In this document: one piece after another, positions 22,712 through 29,852 of the stretch | Numbering within the stretch: the stretch's first letter is position 1 | Layout of the letters: each line of letters begins with the position of its first letter | Source of the DNA: Nanobdellota archaeon | GTDB taxonomy: Archaea; Nanobdellota; Nanobdellia; Woesearchaeales; SM23-78 | Direction of reading: 5' to 3' | Length of the DNA stretch: 45,315 bases | Assembly: GCA_018819305.1 (NCBI GenBank) | Contig: JAHJQO010000025.1 | Coordinates: 1 to 45,315, forward strand | Notes under the pieces: model-generated | Database searches by the model: none | What the model was told of the DNA's origin: nothing | Seen by the model: the letters and a program-made list of their open reading frames with translations, nothing else | Made by a program: the position numbers and the translations under genes

Positions 22712-23305
22712 CTATCGGCTTAGTAAATTTGCAAAATATTTTTCATGTTCAATTTCTTTTTCATGAGGGGTTAAATTTGCAAACCCTATCCATTTAAGTA
22801 ATCCTTTATGATGTTGTTCATGATTGATAATTTTTTTTAACTCATGTATTTTAAAAATGTCTATATCTCTTAATCTTATCAAATGCTCTTCTTCATCGTG
22901 TAGTCCACTAATATACATTCCATGACTAATGTCTGCAACAGCGACCTGTAATTTATTTATATTTATTGGTTCATCTGCCAAAACTTTTTTTACATTTTTA
23001 ACATCATGATCCAAACCAGCCAGAAGATTGTCCATTTGTTTAAGTATAGTGTTAACTTGCTCTGCCCAATTGCTAATTTCTCTTTCATGTATTTTCTGCA
23101 ATTTAGCTAAATTTCTATCAACTCTATGATTACTTATAAGATTTCTTAATATTAAGGTATATTCTTCGATTAAGATAATGGCTTTTCTTAATTTATTTAT
23201 TCTCTCTTCTCTTTCTTCAACTCTCATCCAACTATCCTTGTGCAGTGATGGTAAGTAGTTAAGCAAAATTATTAATTTATCAATAAATATGAATGTGTGC
23301 TTCAT
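22712..23305 (-). CDS. Helical protein of unknown function
   Basis: A 197-residue, His- and Glu-rich, all-helical protein. Helices include RINKLRKAIILIEEYTLILR and EQVNTILKQMDNLLAGLDHD; the C-terminus has HEQHHKGLLKWIG and TPHEKEIEHEKYF. The His/Glu pattern could bind metal but matches no family I know. It is single-gene, with TATA about 30 bases upstream. AATTAAAACAA at 22699-22709 recurs inverted at 23340-23350, bracketing it. Confidence 0.6.
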   Translation of the reverse strand: MKHTFIFIDKLIILLNYLPSLHKDSWMRVEEREERINKLRKAIILIEEYTLILRNLISNHRVDRNLAKLQKIHEREISNWAEQVNTILKQMDNLLAGLDHDVKNVKKVLADEPININKLQVAVADISHGMYISGLHDEEEHLIRLRDIDIFKIHELKKIINHEQHHKGLLKWIGFANLTPHEKEIEHEKYFANLLSR

Positions 23306-23410
23306 ATAACGAGATATTTAGAAGAAATATATAAAATGATTGTTTTAATTACACATACTATAACTCTCTTAATTAGGTGTCTTTAAGAATCGCTAAAAAG
23401 AAGGGTAACT

Positions 23411-23971
23411 TCACTCAAATATGTAGGCTTCTAAGTCGTGTAAATCATCTTCTTTTAATCTTTCAAACTCTGAAGAATGAGTATCTTGTAATAATTTTCC
23501 ACATCCCATATCAATTAAACATGCATCTTGCTTGTCTGGTGAAAGAACGATGTTTCTACCTTGTATGTCTAATATTGCAACACCTAATGAATGTAAGTCA
23601 CGAACAGTATTTTCCAGCTTTTTTTGAGCATTTGTATCTTGGATCTTGACATTCAATTCTCGAAGACTCTGACCTTCATAAAATTCCTTAAGCATTGGGT
23701 TTTTATAATTTTCAGTATCTCTGTAATTTTGAACTAAATGAGTTATCCCTCTAATGCCATTAGCTAAATCTAAAATTTTTCTTTCTTGTTTTAGATGATC
23801 GACTCCCCATTCATAATCGAATTGTGCTGTTTTTAATACATGAATTGTACCTTCTTTCTCTACTTTTAATACCTTTACAGATCCCATTTTAAATTCTTCC
23901 ATGTATTTTAATGAGGGATCAATCTCTCTGATTATTTCCATGCACCTTTTTTCCATGTAGTTTTCGTTCAT
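23411..23971 (-). CDS. Minimal protein-kinase-like protein
   Basis: A 186-residue protein keeping the core kinase residues: ATP-lysine K47 (VLKTAQ), helix-C Glu E63 (KQERKIL), catalytic loop LHSLGVAILDIQGRNIVLS with D135 and N140, and metal-binding D154 in LIDMGCG (DFG equivalent). It is smaller than RIO kinases and nearest in plan to Bud32/RIO-type atypical kinases; the C-lobe ends soon after DMG. It could phosphorylate a small partner or antibiotic-like molecule. It has no linked gene. Confidence 0.72.
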   Translation of the reverse strand: MNENYMEKRCMEIIREIDPSLKYMEEFKMGSVKVLKVEKEGTIHVLKTAQFDYEWGVDHLKQERKILDLANGIRGITHLVQNYRDTENYKNPMLKEFYEGQSLRELNVKIQDTNAQKKLENTVRDLHSLGVAILDIQGRNIVLSPDKQDACLIDMGCGKLLQDTHSSEFERLKEDDLHDLEAYIFE

Positions 23972-24108
23972 GTATTGAGTTAATTTTAATTGATATTTAA
24001 ATCTTTTGAATTGTAACTACTAATAAGTGTTAAATATGCTAAATCTGAGTGTTTAACAGGTTTTATGTCTAATTTAGAATTCGAGCTAAAAGATAGAAAC
24101 CGAAAGAT

Positions 24109-24390
24109 TTATTCTTTTACGCCAGTACCTTGTACCAAGTATTTTGTTGTTGGTAAAAACATACCCATTGGAGTTAGTCTGAAATCAGTAATTGCAAGAT
24201 ATTGAGTAGCCAATTTTTTAATTTCGATTTCTAAAATGTTTCCATATCCTGTGCCTCTTGTTTGATATAAAATATTCTCAGATTGAAGAGTTGCTTCAAA
24301 TTCGTCAACACCGATTTCTCTTTTTCTAGCTTCAACTCTTACAAAATCTCCAAAAGGCATACTATGAACATTTTCAGGTAATTTTCTCAT
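24109..24390 (-). CDS. Small protein of unknown function
   Basis: A 93-residue protein with a mixed alpha/beta pattern: FGDFVRVEARKREIGVDEFE, then ILYQTRGTGYGNILEIEIKK and FRLTPMGMFLPTTKYLVQG. I do not recognise it. Its promoter (minus strand AAAAGATTTATAAATG) lies at about 24427-24442. A plus-strand CCGAAAGATTTAT at about 24098-24110 mirrors the promoter at the gene's 3' end, giving a loose inverted repeat around the gene. Confidence 0.55.
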   Translation of the reverse strand: MRKLPENVHSMPFGDFVRVEARKREIGVDEFEATLQSENILYQTRGTGYGNILEIEIKKLATQYLAITDFRLTPMGMFLPTTKYLVQGTGVKE

Positions 24391-24752
24391 TTCAATCTCC
24401 TAACAATAGAGATTAATAACACATTTATAAATCTTTTTATTATTTACTACTTTAGAATTTATACTGATGACGCCTGAATTCTGAACTTCTATGTTCCTCG
24501 CTTCGCTACGGTACTCACTCTTGCTAAGAGTGTTCGCTCCACTCTGAAATGCGTTTCGAGGTCGCTCATGAGGGAAAATCTTACGAATATATTTATATAA
24601 AAACCTGCTTTTCTTCTTTGCCATTAATCTCTGCGTTTAATCGGTGTTAGTTTCTCCTTCCCTCACGAAGACCTCTTACAAAAACTGAAGTTTTTGAGAG
24701 TGGGGCTGAGCAGAGATGGAAGGACGAGGAACGCTTAGAGCGTTCCGAAGAG
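24391..24752. other. Gene-poor spacer with several hairpins
   Basis: No convincing gene. It holds the promoter of the gene at 24109, hairpins CACTCTT-GCT-AAGAGTG, CAAAAACT-GA-AGTTTTTG and GGAACGCT-TAG-AGCGTTCC, and a minus-strand copy of the boundary motif (AACACCGATTAAA, 24637-24649). At 24590-24624 there is an A/T-rich stretch closely matching the promoter and leader of the gene at 26581, perhaps a remnant. A lysine-rich 74-codon frame crosses it but has no protein-like character. Confidence 0.6.
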
Positions 24753-25674
24753 TAGAATTTTTGCGATAGTTTTAGTTAATTCGGGAACCCCCTATTATGT
24801 GGGCGTTAGGGAGAATGGGAATTAGAAAGACATTTAAAGACTATCGAGCTAATTTATATATCGTGAGATTTAAAGAAAAAGTTGTTCTGGTAACAGGTTC
24901 TAGCAGAGGTATAGGAACGGCTATAGCTTTACTATTTGCCAAGGAAGGAGCAAAAGTAGTAATAAATTATTATAAATCTGAAAAAGAAGCGAATGAAGTT
25001 ATGAACGAAATTAAAAAAATTTCTGATGCCATTACAATTAAATGTGATGTTTCCAATGAAGAACAAGTCAAAAATATGATTAAAAAAATTATTAAGAAAT
25101 TTGGTAAATTAGATATTCTTGTTAATAACGCAGGAAATTATATTGAGGGTGATGAATGGAGTGGTTCTTCAAATATTTGGGCGAAGACTATAAAACAAAA
25201 CTTAATCTCTGCTATGAATACCTCCAAATATGCTGCAGAAATTTTTCAAAAGCAAAAAAGTGGGGTAATTGTGAATATCGCTTCTCGCTATTCGGTTTCT
25301 GGACAATTTGATGCTCTTGCTTATGCTGCTTCGAAGGCAGGAATTGTAAATATCACTCAAGCCTATGCGAAATTATTAGCTCCCTATGGAAGAGCAAACG
25401 CAGTCTCTCCTTGGCCAGTAAAATCAGGATATTGGTTAAGAGCGCCAAAAGAAGAACTAGAAGAAACAATTTCAAAAATGCCTGGGAAAAGGCTCATTGA
25501 ACCAGAAGAAATCGCCGAAGTTGTTTTATCTTTAGCTTCTCCTGAATCTGCAAAGATTACTGGACAAAATATCCTTGTTGACGGTGGAAAAAATAATCCC
25601 GATAAGTAGTTGTCGCATCGTTCTCGCACGAAGTGTGAGAGGGGGTTCCCGAAGTTTTTAGAGCAAAAATTCTA
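24753..25674. mobile_element. SDR gene between two-part inverted repeats
   Basis: TAGAATTTTTGC (24753-24764) and TTCGGGAACCCCCT (24780-24793) occur inverted at 25663-25674 and 25640-25653. The two blocks keep their order and similar spacing (15 and 9 bases between blocks), so the ends behave like terminal inverted repeats of a 0.92-kb unit carrying one SDR gene. There is no transposase; target duplications were not seen. Confidence 0.65.
24797..25609 (+). CDS. Short-chain dehydrogenase/reductase (SDR)
   Basis: A classical SDR of about 250-270 residues. VVLVTGSSRGIGTAIALLFA is the TGxxxGIG cofactor loop, CDVS and DILVNNAGN follow, then the catalytic Ser in VNIASR and Y-A-A-S-K in ALAYAASKAGIVNI, and a C-terminal GQNILVDGG. 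It resembles FabG-like 3-oxoacyl reductases; the usual Pro-Gly after the active site appears as VSPWPVKSG. Starts are possible at ATG 24797 or GTG 24863; the latter gives the normal SDR N-terminus. It lies alone inside inverted repeats, suggesting transfer. Confidence 0.88.
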   Translation: MWALGRMGIRKTFKDYRANLYIVRFKEKVVLVTGSSRGIGTAIALLFAKEGAKVVINYYKSEKEANEVMNEIKKISDAITIKCDVSNEEQVKNMIKKIIKKFGKLDILVNNAGNYIEGDEWSGSSNIWAKTIKQNLISAMNTSKYAAEIFQKQKSGVIVNIASRYSVSGQFDALAYAASKAGIVNITQAYAKLLAPYGRANAVSPWPVKSGYWLRAPKEELEETISKMPGKRLIEPEEIAEVVLSLASPESAKITGQNILVDGGKNNPDK

Positions 25675-25744
25675 TTGAATATAATAAGTTTTATGTGCAA
25701 TCATTAAATGATGAATTGGTGGAAAGAATACTAAAACAAAATAG

Positions 25745-25777
25745 AAATTTTTATATACTACTATGAAGTTACTTCAT
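25745..25777 (+). promoter_or_regulatory. Promoter with inverted-repeat operator
   Basis: A TATA element (AATTTTTATATACTA, about 25745-25760) is followed by ATGAAGT-T-ACTTCAT at 25763-25777, a perfect 15-bp inverted repeat ending four bases before the ATG at 25782. It is placed to control the frameshifted gene downstream. Confidence 0.6.
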
Positions 25778-25781
25778 TAAA

Positions 25782-26106
25782 ATGAAAGAAATTATTCATA
25801 CATCTGATCTGGAAGGAAAATTAGTAGGTATTGATAGTGCAAATTCTAATTAGTGCAAATTCTAATATATATGTCGGCATTTTTGATTATAATCATGTTC
25901 AAGGGTGTGGTTCAGGATTAACAGGAGTAACATTAAGAAATGTTAAAATTTTTAAAAGTGATGAGTTTGGAAAGCATAGTGATAACTTAGATAATATTGA
26001 AGTATATTTATACAATGAATATAAAAAAAGTATCCGTAATATTAATCATGAGGAATTTTTCGCAAGTGCAGCTACTATTTGCGGACTTTACACTCTTGAA
26101 AAATAA
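25782..26106 (+). pseudogene. Unknown gene broken by a 16-bp tandem duplication
   Basis: From ATG 25782 the frame reads MKEIIHTSDLEGKLVGIDS and stops at TAG 25851. The downstream frame continues SNIYVGIFDYNH...ICGLYTLEK to 26106. Removing one copy of a perfect 16-bp tandem repeat (25835-25850/25851-25866) joins them seamlessly into a 102-residue protein (GIDSANSNIYVG). The rest of the ORF is open, so the break is recent or reversible. The protein is not recognised; glycine and acidic residues suggest a small alpha/beta domain. Confidence 0.8.
25835..25866 (+). repeat. Perfect 16-bp tandem duplication
   Basis: TAGTGCAAATTCTAAT occurs twice with no gap. A 16-base unit is not a multiple of three, so gain or loss of one copy switches the reading frame of the surrounding gene. 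Confidence 0.95.
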
Positions 26107-26119
26107 TTATTTTTGCATC

Positions 26120-26506
26120 TTATTCTTTAATATCATCGCCTGAAGCAGTACAATCTATTTCAATCAGTGCTCCTAGCGGCAGACCTTTTACAGCCAAAGC
26201 CATCCGGGTTGGAAAATCATTCTTAAAATAAGTAGAATAAATCTCATTCACAATTGAATAGTATTTCATGTCAGCAAGAAAAATTCTGACTTTAATCAGA
26301 TTCTCAAGACCCCAGCCAACCTCCTGCAAAACTTCTTTTACATTTTCCAAAGCTCTTCTTGTTTGCGCTTCAATTCCTTCTTCTAATTTCCCAGTTTCAG
26401 AATTTAACCCCACCTGACCTGAAAGTTCCATGGTGTATTTCTGATTATGAACTATTGCTTTAGAAAAAGGAAGTTTGCCTGGAGCACGAATAATCTTTTT
26501 TACCAT
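26120..26506 (-). CDS. ridA: RidA family enamine/imine deaminase
   Basis: A 128-residue protein of standard RidA/YjgF length: SGQVGLNSETGKLEEGIEAQ, RRALENVKEVLQEVGWGLEN, VRIFLADMKYYSIVNEIY, then FPTRMALAVKGLPLGALIEI with the substrate-binding Arg (R101) and conserved Glu (E116). RidA hydrolyses reactive 2-aminoacrylate and other enamines from PLP enzymes in the cytosol. It is divergent from the gene at 26581. Confidence 0.92.
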   Translation of the reverse strand: MVKKIIRAPGKLPFSKAIVHNQKYTMELSGQVGLNSETGKLEEGIEAQTRRALENVKEVLQEVGWGLENLIKVRIFLADMKYYSIVNEIYSTYFKNDFPTRMALAVKGLPLGALIEIDCTASGDDIKE

Positions 26507-26580
26507 ATGAATGAATTAAATTCTTATTTATATAAAGTTTGTGGATATATTTAAATAAAAACCTGCCTTTCTTCTTTGCA

Positions 26581-27060
26581 ATGATTGATGAATTAATAAA
26601 AAAACTTGAGCAAAGCAAAGACAACAATCCAGAGACTTTGCGCAATAAGATATATTATCTTACGCATATTGAAAGAGAAGGCGAGTATCTGGGCAGAGTA
26701 GTTGAGACTTTATCAAGGAACAGCTCTTTGTTGAGAAGCAAATCAAAAGAAGAAACCATTAAAGAAGTTGAATCTTATTATTTTTATATGCCTTTGGAAG
26801 AGAGCGGTGTTGTTATTCGTGCAGAGAACAGTGATTTTTTTTCTGTTTCTCACGGCCACATGAGCAGGGATGAATTTATTGACTATTATGATCTCATGGA
26901 AAAAAACCCTGATATTGGTAAAGACAAGCACTCTATGGCTTATTTTAAAGCAATGCGTTTTCGAAATAAGTTATCAAGATATACACTTATTAAGAGAAAA
27001 TATTCTAAATTAAGTGATGAAAAGAAACCTAAAATTACAAAAACAAAATTAAAAAAATAA
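26581..27060 (+). CDS. Unknown soluble protein
   Basis: A 159-residue protein from ATG 26581, preferred because TATA (GATATATTTAAATAAA) lies about 35 bases upstream and the in-frame extension to 26539 crosses it. It is charged with helices MIDELIKKLEQSKDNNPETL and EETIKEVESYYFYM, a strand-rich centre VVIRAENSDFFSVSHGHMSR, and a lysine-rich tail. I do not recognise it. Its leader resembles 24590-24624. Confidence 0.65.
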   Translation: MIDELIKKLEQSKDNNPETLRNKIYYLTHIEREGEYLGRVVETLSRNSSLLRSKSKEETIKEVESYYFYMPLEESGVVIRAENSDFFSVSHGHMSRDEFIDYYDLMEKNPDIGKDKHSMAYFKAMRFRNKLSRYTLIKRKYSKLSDEKKPKITKTKLKK

Positions 27061-27062
27061 AT

Positions 27063-27263
27063 TTATTTTTTCTTCTTCTTGTGATGGATTCCCCAGAATT
27101 TTTTAATTTTCCAGTGTGTGGTTAATATTCCGACAATTATCCATATAACCAAGGCTATTATAAGGCCCGTAAAAAACATCTTTGTAAATATGCCTATAAG
27201 CAGGATTACTATACCTATTGCTCCAAGCACTTCAACCAGTGTAGATTTATTTTTTTCTTTCAC
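27063..27263 (-). CDS. Small two-helix membrane protein
   Basis: A 66-residue protein from GTG 27263, chosen because AAGGAGGT precedes it by seven bases. Two transmembrane segments, LGAIGIVILLIGIFTKMFF and GLIIALVIWIIVGILTTH, form a hairpin with a lysine-rich C-terminus (HHKKKKK) that should face the cytosol. No family is recognised; it may stabilise a membrane complex. Confidence 0.72.
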   Translation of the reverse strand: MKEKNKSTLVEVLGAIGIVILLIGIFTKMFFTGLIIALVIWIIVGILTTHWKIKKFWGIHHKKKKK

Positions 27264-27345
27264 TTTGAATACCTCCTTTAAACACAAATAAGGTGCTTAT
27301 ATTGTATTCTGGAGTTCAGAATTAATAAATCTTTTGGAAATCTCC

Positions 27346-28206
27346 TTAAACTTCGATAACTCTTTCCCAGAATTCAAGGCAGTTTTTTATGCCTTGTTTT
27401 GTCTGCGGTTGAAATTTGGTTGATAGCTCAATCACAACAGGCCCTTCACATATTTTAATCGCGTCTATTATGCCTTCAAAGTCTCGTATGGTTTCATAGT
27501 AAGGCAGCAGATGAGTGTCTCTCTGCATATCATTGCCATGAAGATGAACAGAATAAATAGGGTATGGCAAATCTGTGATTTCTTTTACACTTGTTCTGGA
27601 CATGTTCAGATGTCCTATGTCTATGCATATTCCTATGTTTTTTTCCTGTCCAATTACTCTTTTGAAATGCTCTGGCTTGTTTCCAAGAAGATAAGTGCCT
27701 GGCGACCTAAGATTCATATAAGGATCATACATTGTTTCAAGCGCGATTCTTGTTTTCAAATTCAGATTCTGGAAAAAATCCGCACTTCTTTGAATTGTTT
27801 CCTCTTCATCCATGTTAATGTTATATTTTGGATGAACCACTCTGGAAATATGAAGAGTTATTAAATCATAAAAACCATAATCCTGCATTGCCTGGTCAAG
27901 CTCTTTTAGCATTTTCTCAAGAATTGAGTTTGTTTCTGTGCTGGCTGCCTGCATTATTTTTTTGTTTGCCTTCATATTGTAAGGATGAAAATGATATTCA
28001 ACTTCAAATTCTCTTTGCTGTTTGCTTAACTTCTTTATGTTTTCAATCTGCAGCCTGCCTTGTTCATCAATTAATTCAAAATTTGGCGAATCAGGCTTTA
28101 TCATTAAGTGATTCAGTCCAAGCTCTTTCCAGAATTTTGTTGATTCTTCTATTGTTCCAAAGTATTTGTTTTGACCTGCGAAAAACATTTTATCCCTCAA
28201 TTCCAA
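27346..28206 (-). CDS. Xylose-isomerase-like TIM-barrel protein
   Basis: A 286-residue TIM barrel of the AP endonuclease 2/sugar isomerase superfamily. Metal-ligand motifs on successive strands: EYHFHPYN, LITLHISRV, IALETMYD, GICIDIGHLN, SVHLHGND and VVIELS. It could be a sugar epimerase/isomerase or endonuclease IV-like; the CIDIGHLN and HLHGND motifs favour the isomerase/epimerase class. It overlaps the upstream HD gene by 17 bases, so both act in one operon. Confidence 0.82.
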   Translation of the reverse strand: MELRDKMFFAGQNKYFGTIEESTKFWKELGLNHLMIKPDSPNFELIDEQGRLQIENIKKLSKQQREFEVEYHFHPYNMKANKKIMQAASTETNSILEKMLKELDQAMQDYGFYDLITLHISRVVHPKYNINMDEEETIQRSADFFQNLNLKTRIALETMYDPYMNLRSPGTYLLGNKPEHFKRVIGQEKNIGICIDIGHLNMSRTSVKEITDLPYPIYSVHLHGNDMQRDTHLLPYYETIRDFEGIIDAIKICEGPVVIELSTKFQPQTKQGIKNCLEFWERVIEV

Positions 28207-28783
28207 TCAGTTCTTTTATTAATCTTAAATTTTCTTCTTTTTTTGGCTGCCTTATTTCTATTGCAGTTTTTGTAAAGTAATGTGTTTTTTCAAAAAAAGA
28301 TATATTTTCTTCCATCCATTGTCTTGGCGTGAAATTAATTCCCTGCAGTCTGAGTTCTTTTCTTAAGATTTCGTTTTTAAGAAAAAAATCCCTGCTTCCA
28401 AGATGATACAGGTCAGCGTCGCAAGTAATTTTCTCTAGAATGTTTTTTGGATTTTGAGGTATCTGTGTTGCTAAAATATTATTTGAGATGATATCTATTT
28501 GATTTGTATTAAAGCCAAAATCAGGCAGGCTTATTTGTGCAATCTCTATGCTTTTCAATTCATGGCCTTTGCTTTGATAAATATATCCTGTGTCATGATA
28601 TGCAGCCCCTGTTTGTAAAAGAAAGATATTCTCTTGGCTTATTCCTTCTTTTTTAGCCAGTTCGGTTACGACAGACAGCACATACAAGGTGTGATCTTTA
28701 TTATGGTACAGAATATCTGGAGATAGTTTTCTTGTTATTAATTCTAATGCTTGGTTTATTGCACTTGAGTAATCTGCATTCAT
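28190..28783 (-). CDS. HD-domain phosphohydrolase
   Basis: A 197-residue protein with HD ligands: YHNKDHTLYVL, AAYHDTGY (H63-D64), KGHELKS and a late Asp in ITCDADLYHLGS. The pattern resembles HD proteins with a cyclase-like YHN-x2-H start, often phosphodiesterases or nucleotide hydrolases. It is the first gene of a two-gene operon with the TIM-barrel protein, suggesting joint sugar-phosphate or nucleotide processing. Confidence 0.82.
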   Translation of the reverse strand: MNADYSSAINQALELITRKLSPDILYHNKDHTLYVLSVVTELAKKEGISQENIFLLQTGAAYHDTGYIYQSKGHELKSIEIAQISLPDFGFNTNQIDIISNNILATQIPQNPKNILEKITCDADLYHLGSRDFFLKNEILRKELRLQGINFTPRQWMEENISFFEKTHYFTKTAIEIRQPKKEENLRLIKELIGIEG

Positions 28784-28866
28784 AATATAAACGAGAAAAA
28801 TCTATATTTTTATAAATCTTCTGAAAGATACTTTTTTGAAGTAGTAAGAAAACAAGTTTTTATCTG

Positions 28867-29013
28867 TCTTAACTACGTACAACTAAAGTGTTTTTTTAGC
28901 TTTATGTTGTACTGACTTGCATTTCAACAAAATCTTTGATTTTGTGTGCCAAAAATCTTTGATTTTTGAGCATACGAGATTTTTTTGCAAAAATCTCCAC
29001 TGGACATTCTTCC
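28867..29013. repeat. Direct repeat copy 1 with hairpin
   Basis: This 147-base copy matches 29105-29228 almost base for base apart from about 23 extra bases inside. It opens with a 12-bp stem, GTACAACTAAAG against CTTTATGTTGTAC with one bulge, around a T-rich loop (28877-28912), and contains AAATCTTTGATTTT palindromic stretches. No ORF of note. Both copies and the 91 bases between them fill most of a 513-base gene-free gap (28784-29296). Confidence 0.85.
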
Positions 29014-29104
29014 GATACAGATTTTCATAACAAAATCTGGTAAAAGTAGGCGACATGCGCAAACAAAAATGTTTGCTTAGTCCCCTTTATGATATATTTA
29101 CTTA

Positions 29105-29228
29105 TCTTAACTACGTACAACTAAAGTGTTTTTTTAGCTTTATGTTGTACTGACTTGCATTTCAACAAAATCTTTGATTTTTGAGCATACGAGATTTTTT
29201 TGCAAAAATCTGCACTGGACATCCTTCC
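29105..29228. repeat. Direct repeat copy 2 with hairpin
   Basis: Second copy of the element at 28867-29013, in the same orientation. Between the copies lies GCAAACA-AAAA-TGTTTGC, a perfect hairpin. Copy 2 ends about 70 bases before the start of the next gene, upstream of its probable TATA (TTTTTATAGTATTA). Confidence 0.85.
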
Positions 29229-29296
29229 ACAAGGTTTTTATAGTATTATCTTTCTCGTATTATTTTATGAAGGAAATTCTATTAAAGGAGTCACGA

Positions 29297-29758
29297 ATGT
29301 TTGGCAGATTTGCTAATCCTGGAGATAAGTATGTTGAGCCTCCTCCTGGTCCTATTGACTGGGATATTGAGAGTGGTTATAGAACTATTGATGATTTGCT
29401 TAGAAAGAATGGGGTGCCTGTTGTTGATGAAAAAATTAATATGTTTCCTTTTATTCAGCAGGCAATTATTACTCCAAGTGCTGCTGTTTCGTGCTATTTG
29501 TTTGATGGTTATCTTGTGGGAAATGGTTTTATACCTAATTGTTCTTTTGAAGGCGGGATTGAGCAGGGCATTATTGTTGCTAACTTTAAGGAGAATGAGG
29601 ATAATGTTTTGAGGCTTATGAATTTTCTTAAAAGGAAAGCAAATTTTTCATGGTTTAGGTATTGGAAGGATAAAAAAGACAGGATTATTGAAGTGCCTGA
29701 TAAATTAAGTAACATGAATGAATCTTTTCCTTATATTCCTAACTTATTAAATAAATAA
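29297..29758 (+). CDS. Unknown conserved-looking soluble protein
   Basis: A 153-residue protein from ATG 29297, chosen because AAAGGAG precedes it by six bases; an in-frame ATG at 29267 lacks such a site. MFGRFANPGDKYVEPPPGP, then DWDIESGYRTIDDLLRKNG, a strand-rich centre and SWFRYWKDKKDRIIEVPDKL. No family is recognised. It lies just upstream of the thermosome gene but with its own promoter. Confidence 0.68.
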   Translation: MFGRFANPGDKYVEPPPGPIDWDIESGYRTIDDLLRKNGVPVVDEKINMFPFIQQAIITPSAAVSCYLFDGYLVGNGFIPNCSFEGGIEQGIIVANFKENEDNVLRLMNFLKRKANFSWFRYWKDKKDRIIEVPDKLSNMNESFPYIPNLLNK

Positions 29759-29852
29759 GAGTGCTGAATTTTATTCCATAAACTATTTAAAACCCCCTTA
29801 ATTCTTTCGTCTAAACGTAATACTTAATATACAATTAAGTTGAGGTGCAAAT

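Noticed and set aside
24400-24624. 74-codon lysine-rich minus-strand ORF
   Set aside because: It runs through hairpin-rich spacer and the promoter of the neighbouring gene, has no protein-like segment beyond an AT-rich lysine start, and part of it is antisense to a promoter-like sequence.
24851-24862. AATTTATATATC as the promoter of the SDR gene
   Set aside because: It lies immediately before GTG 24863 and inside the ATG 24797 frame; a TATA there would start transcripts inside the coding region, so it is probably fortuitous.
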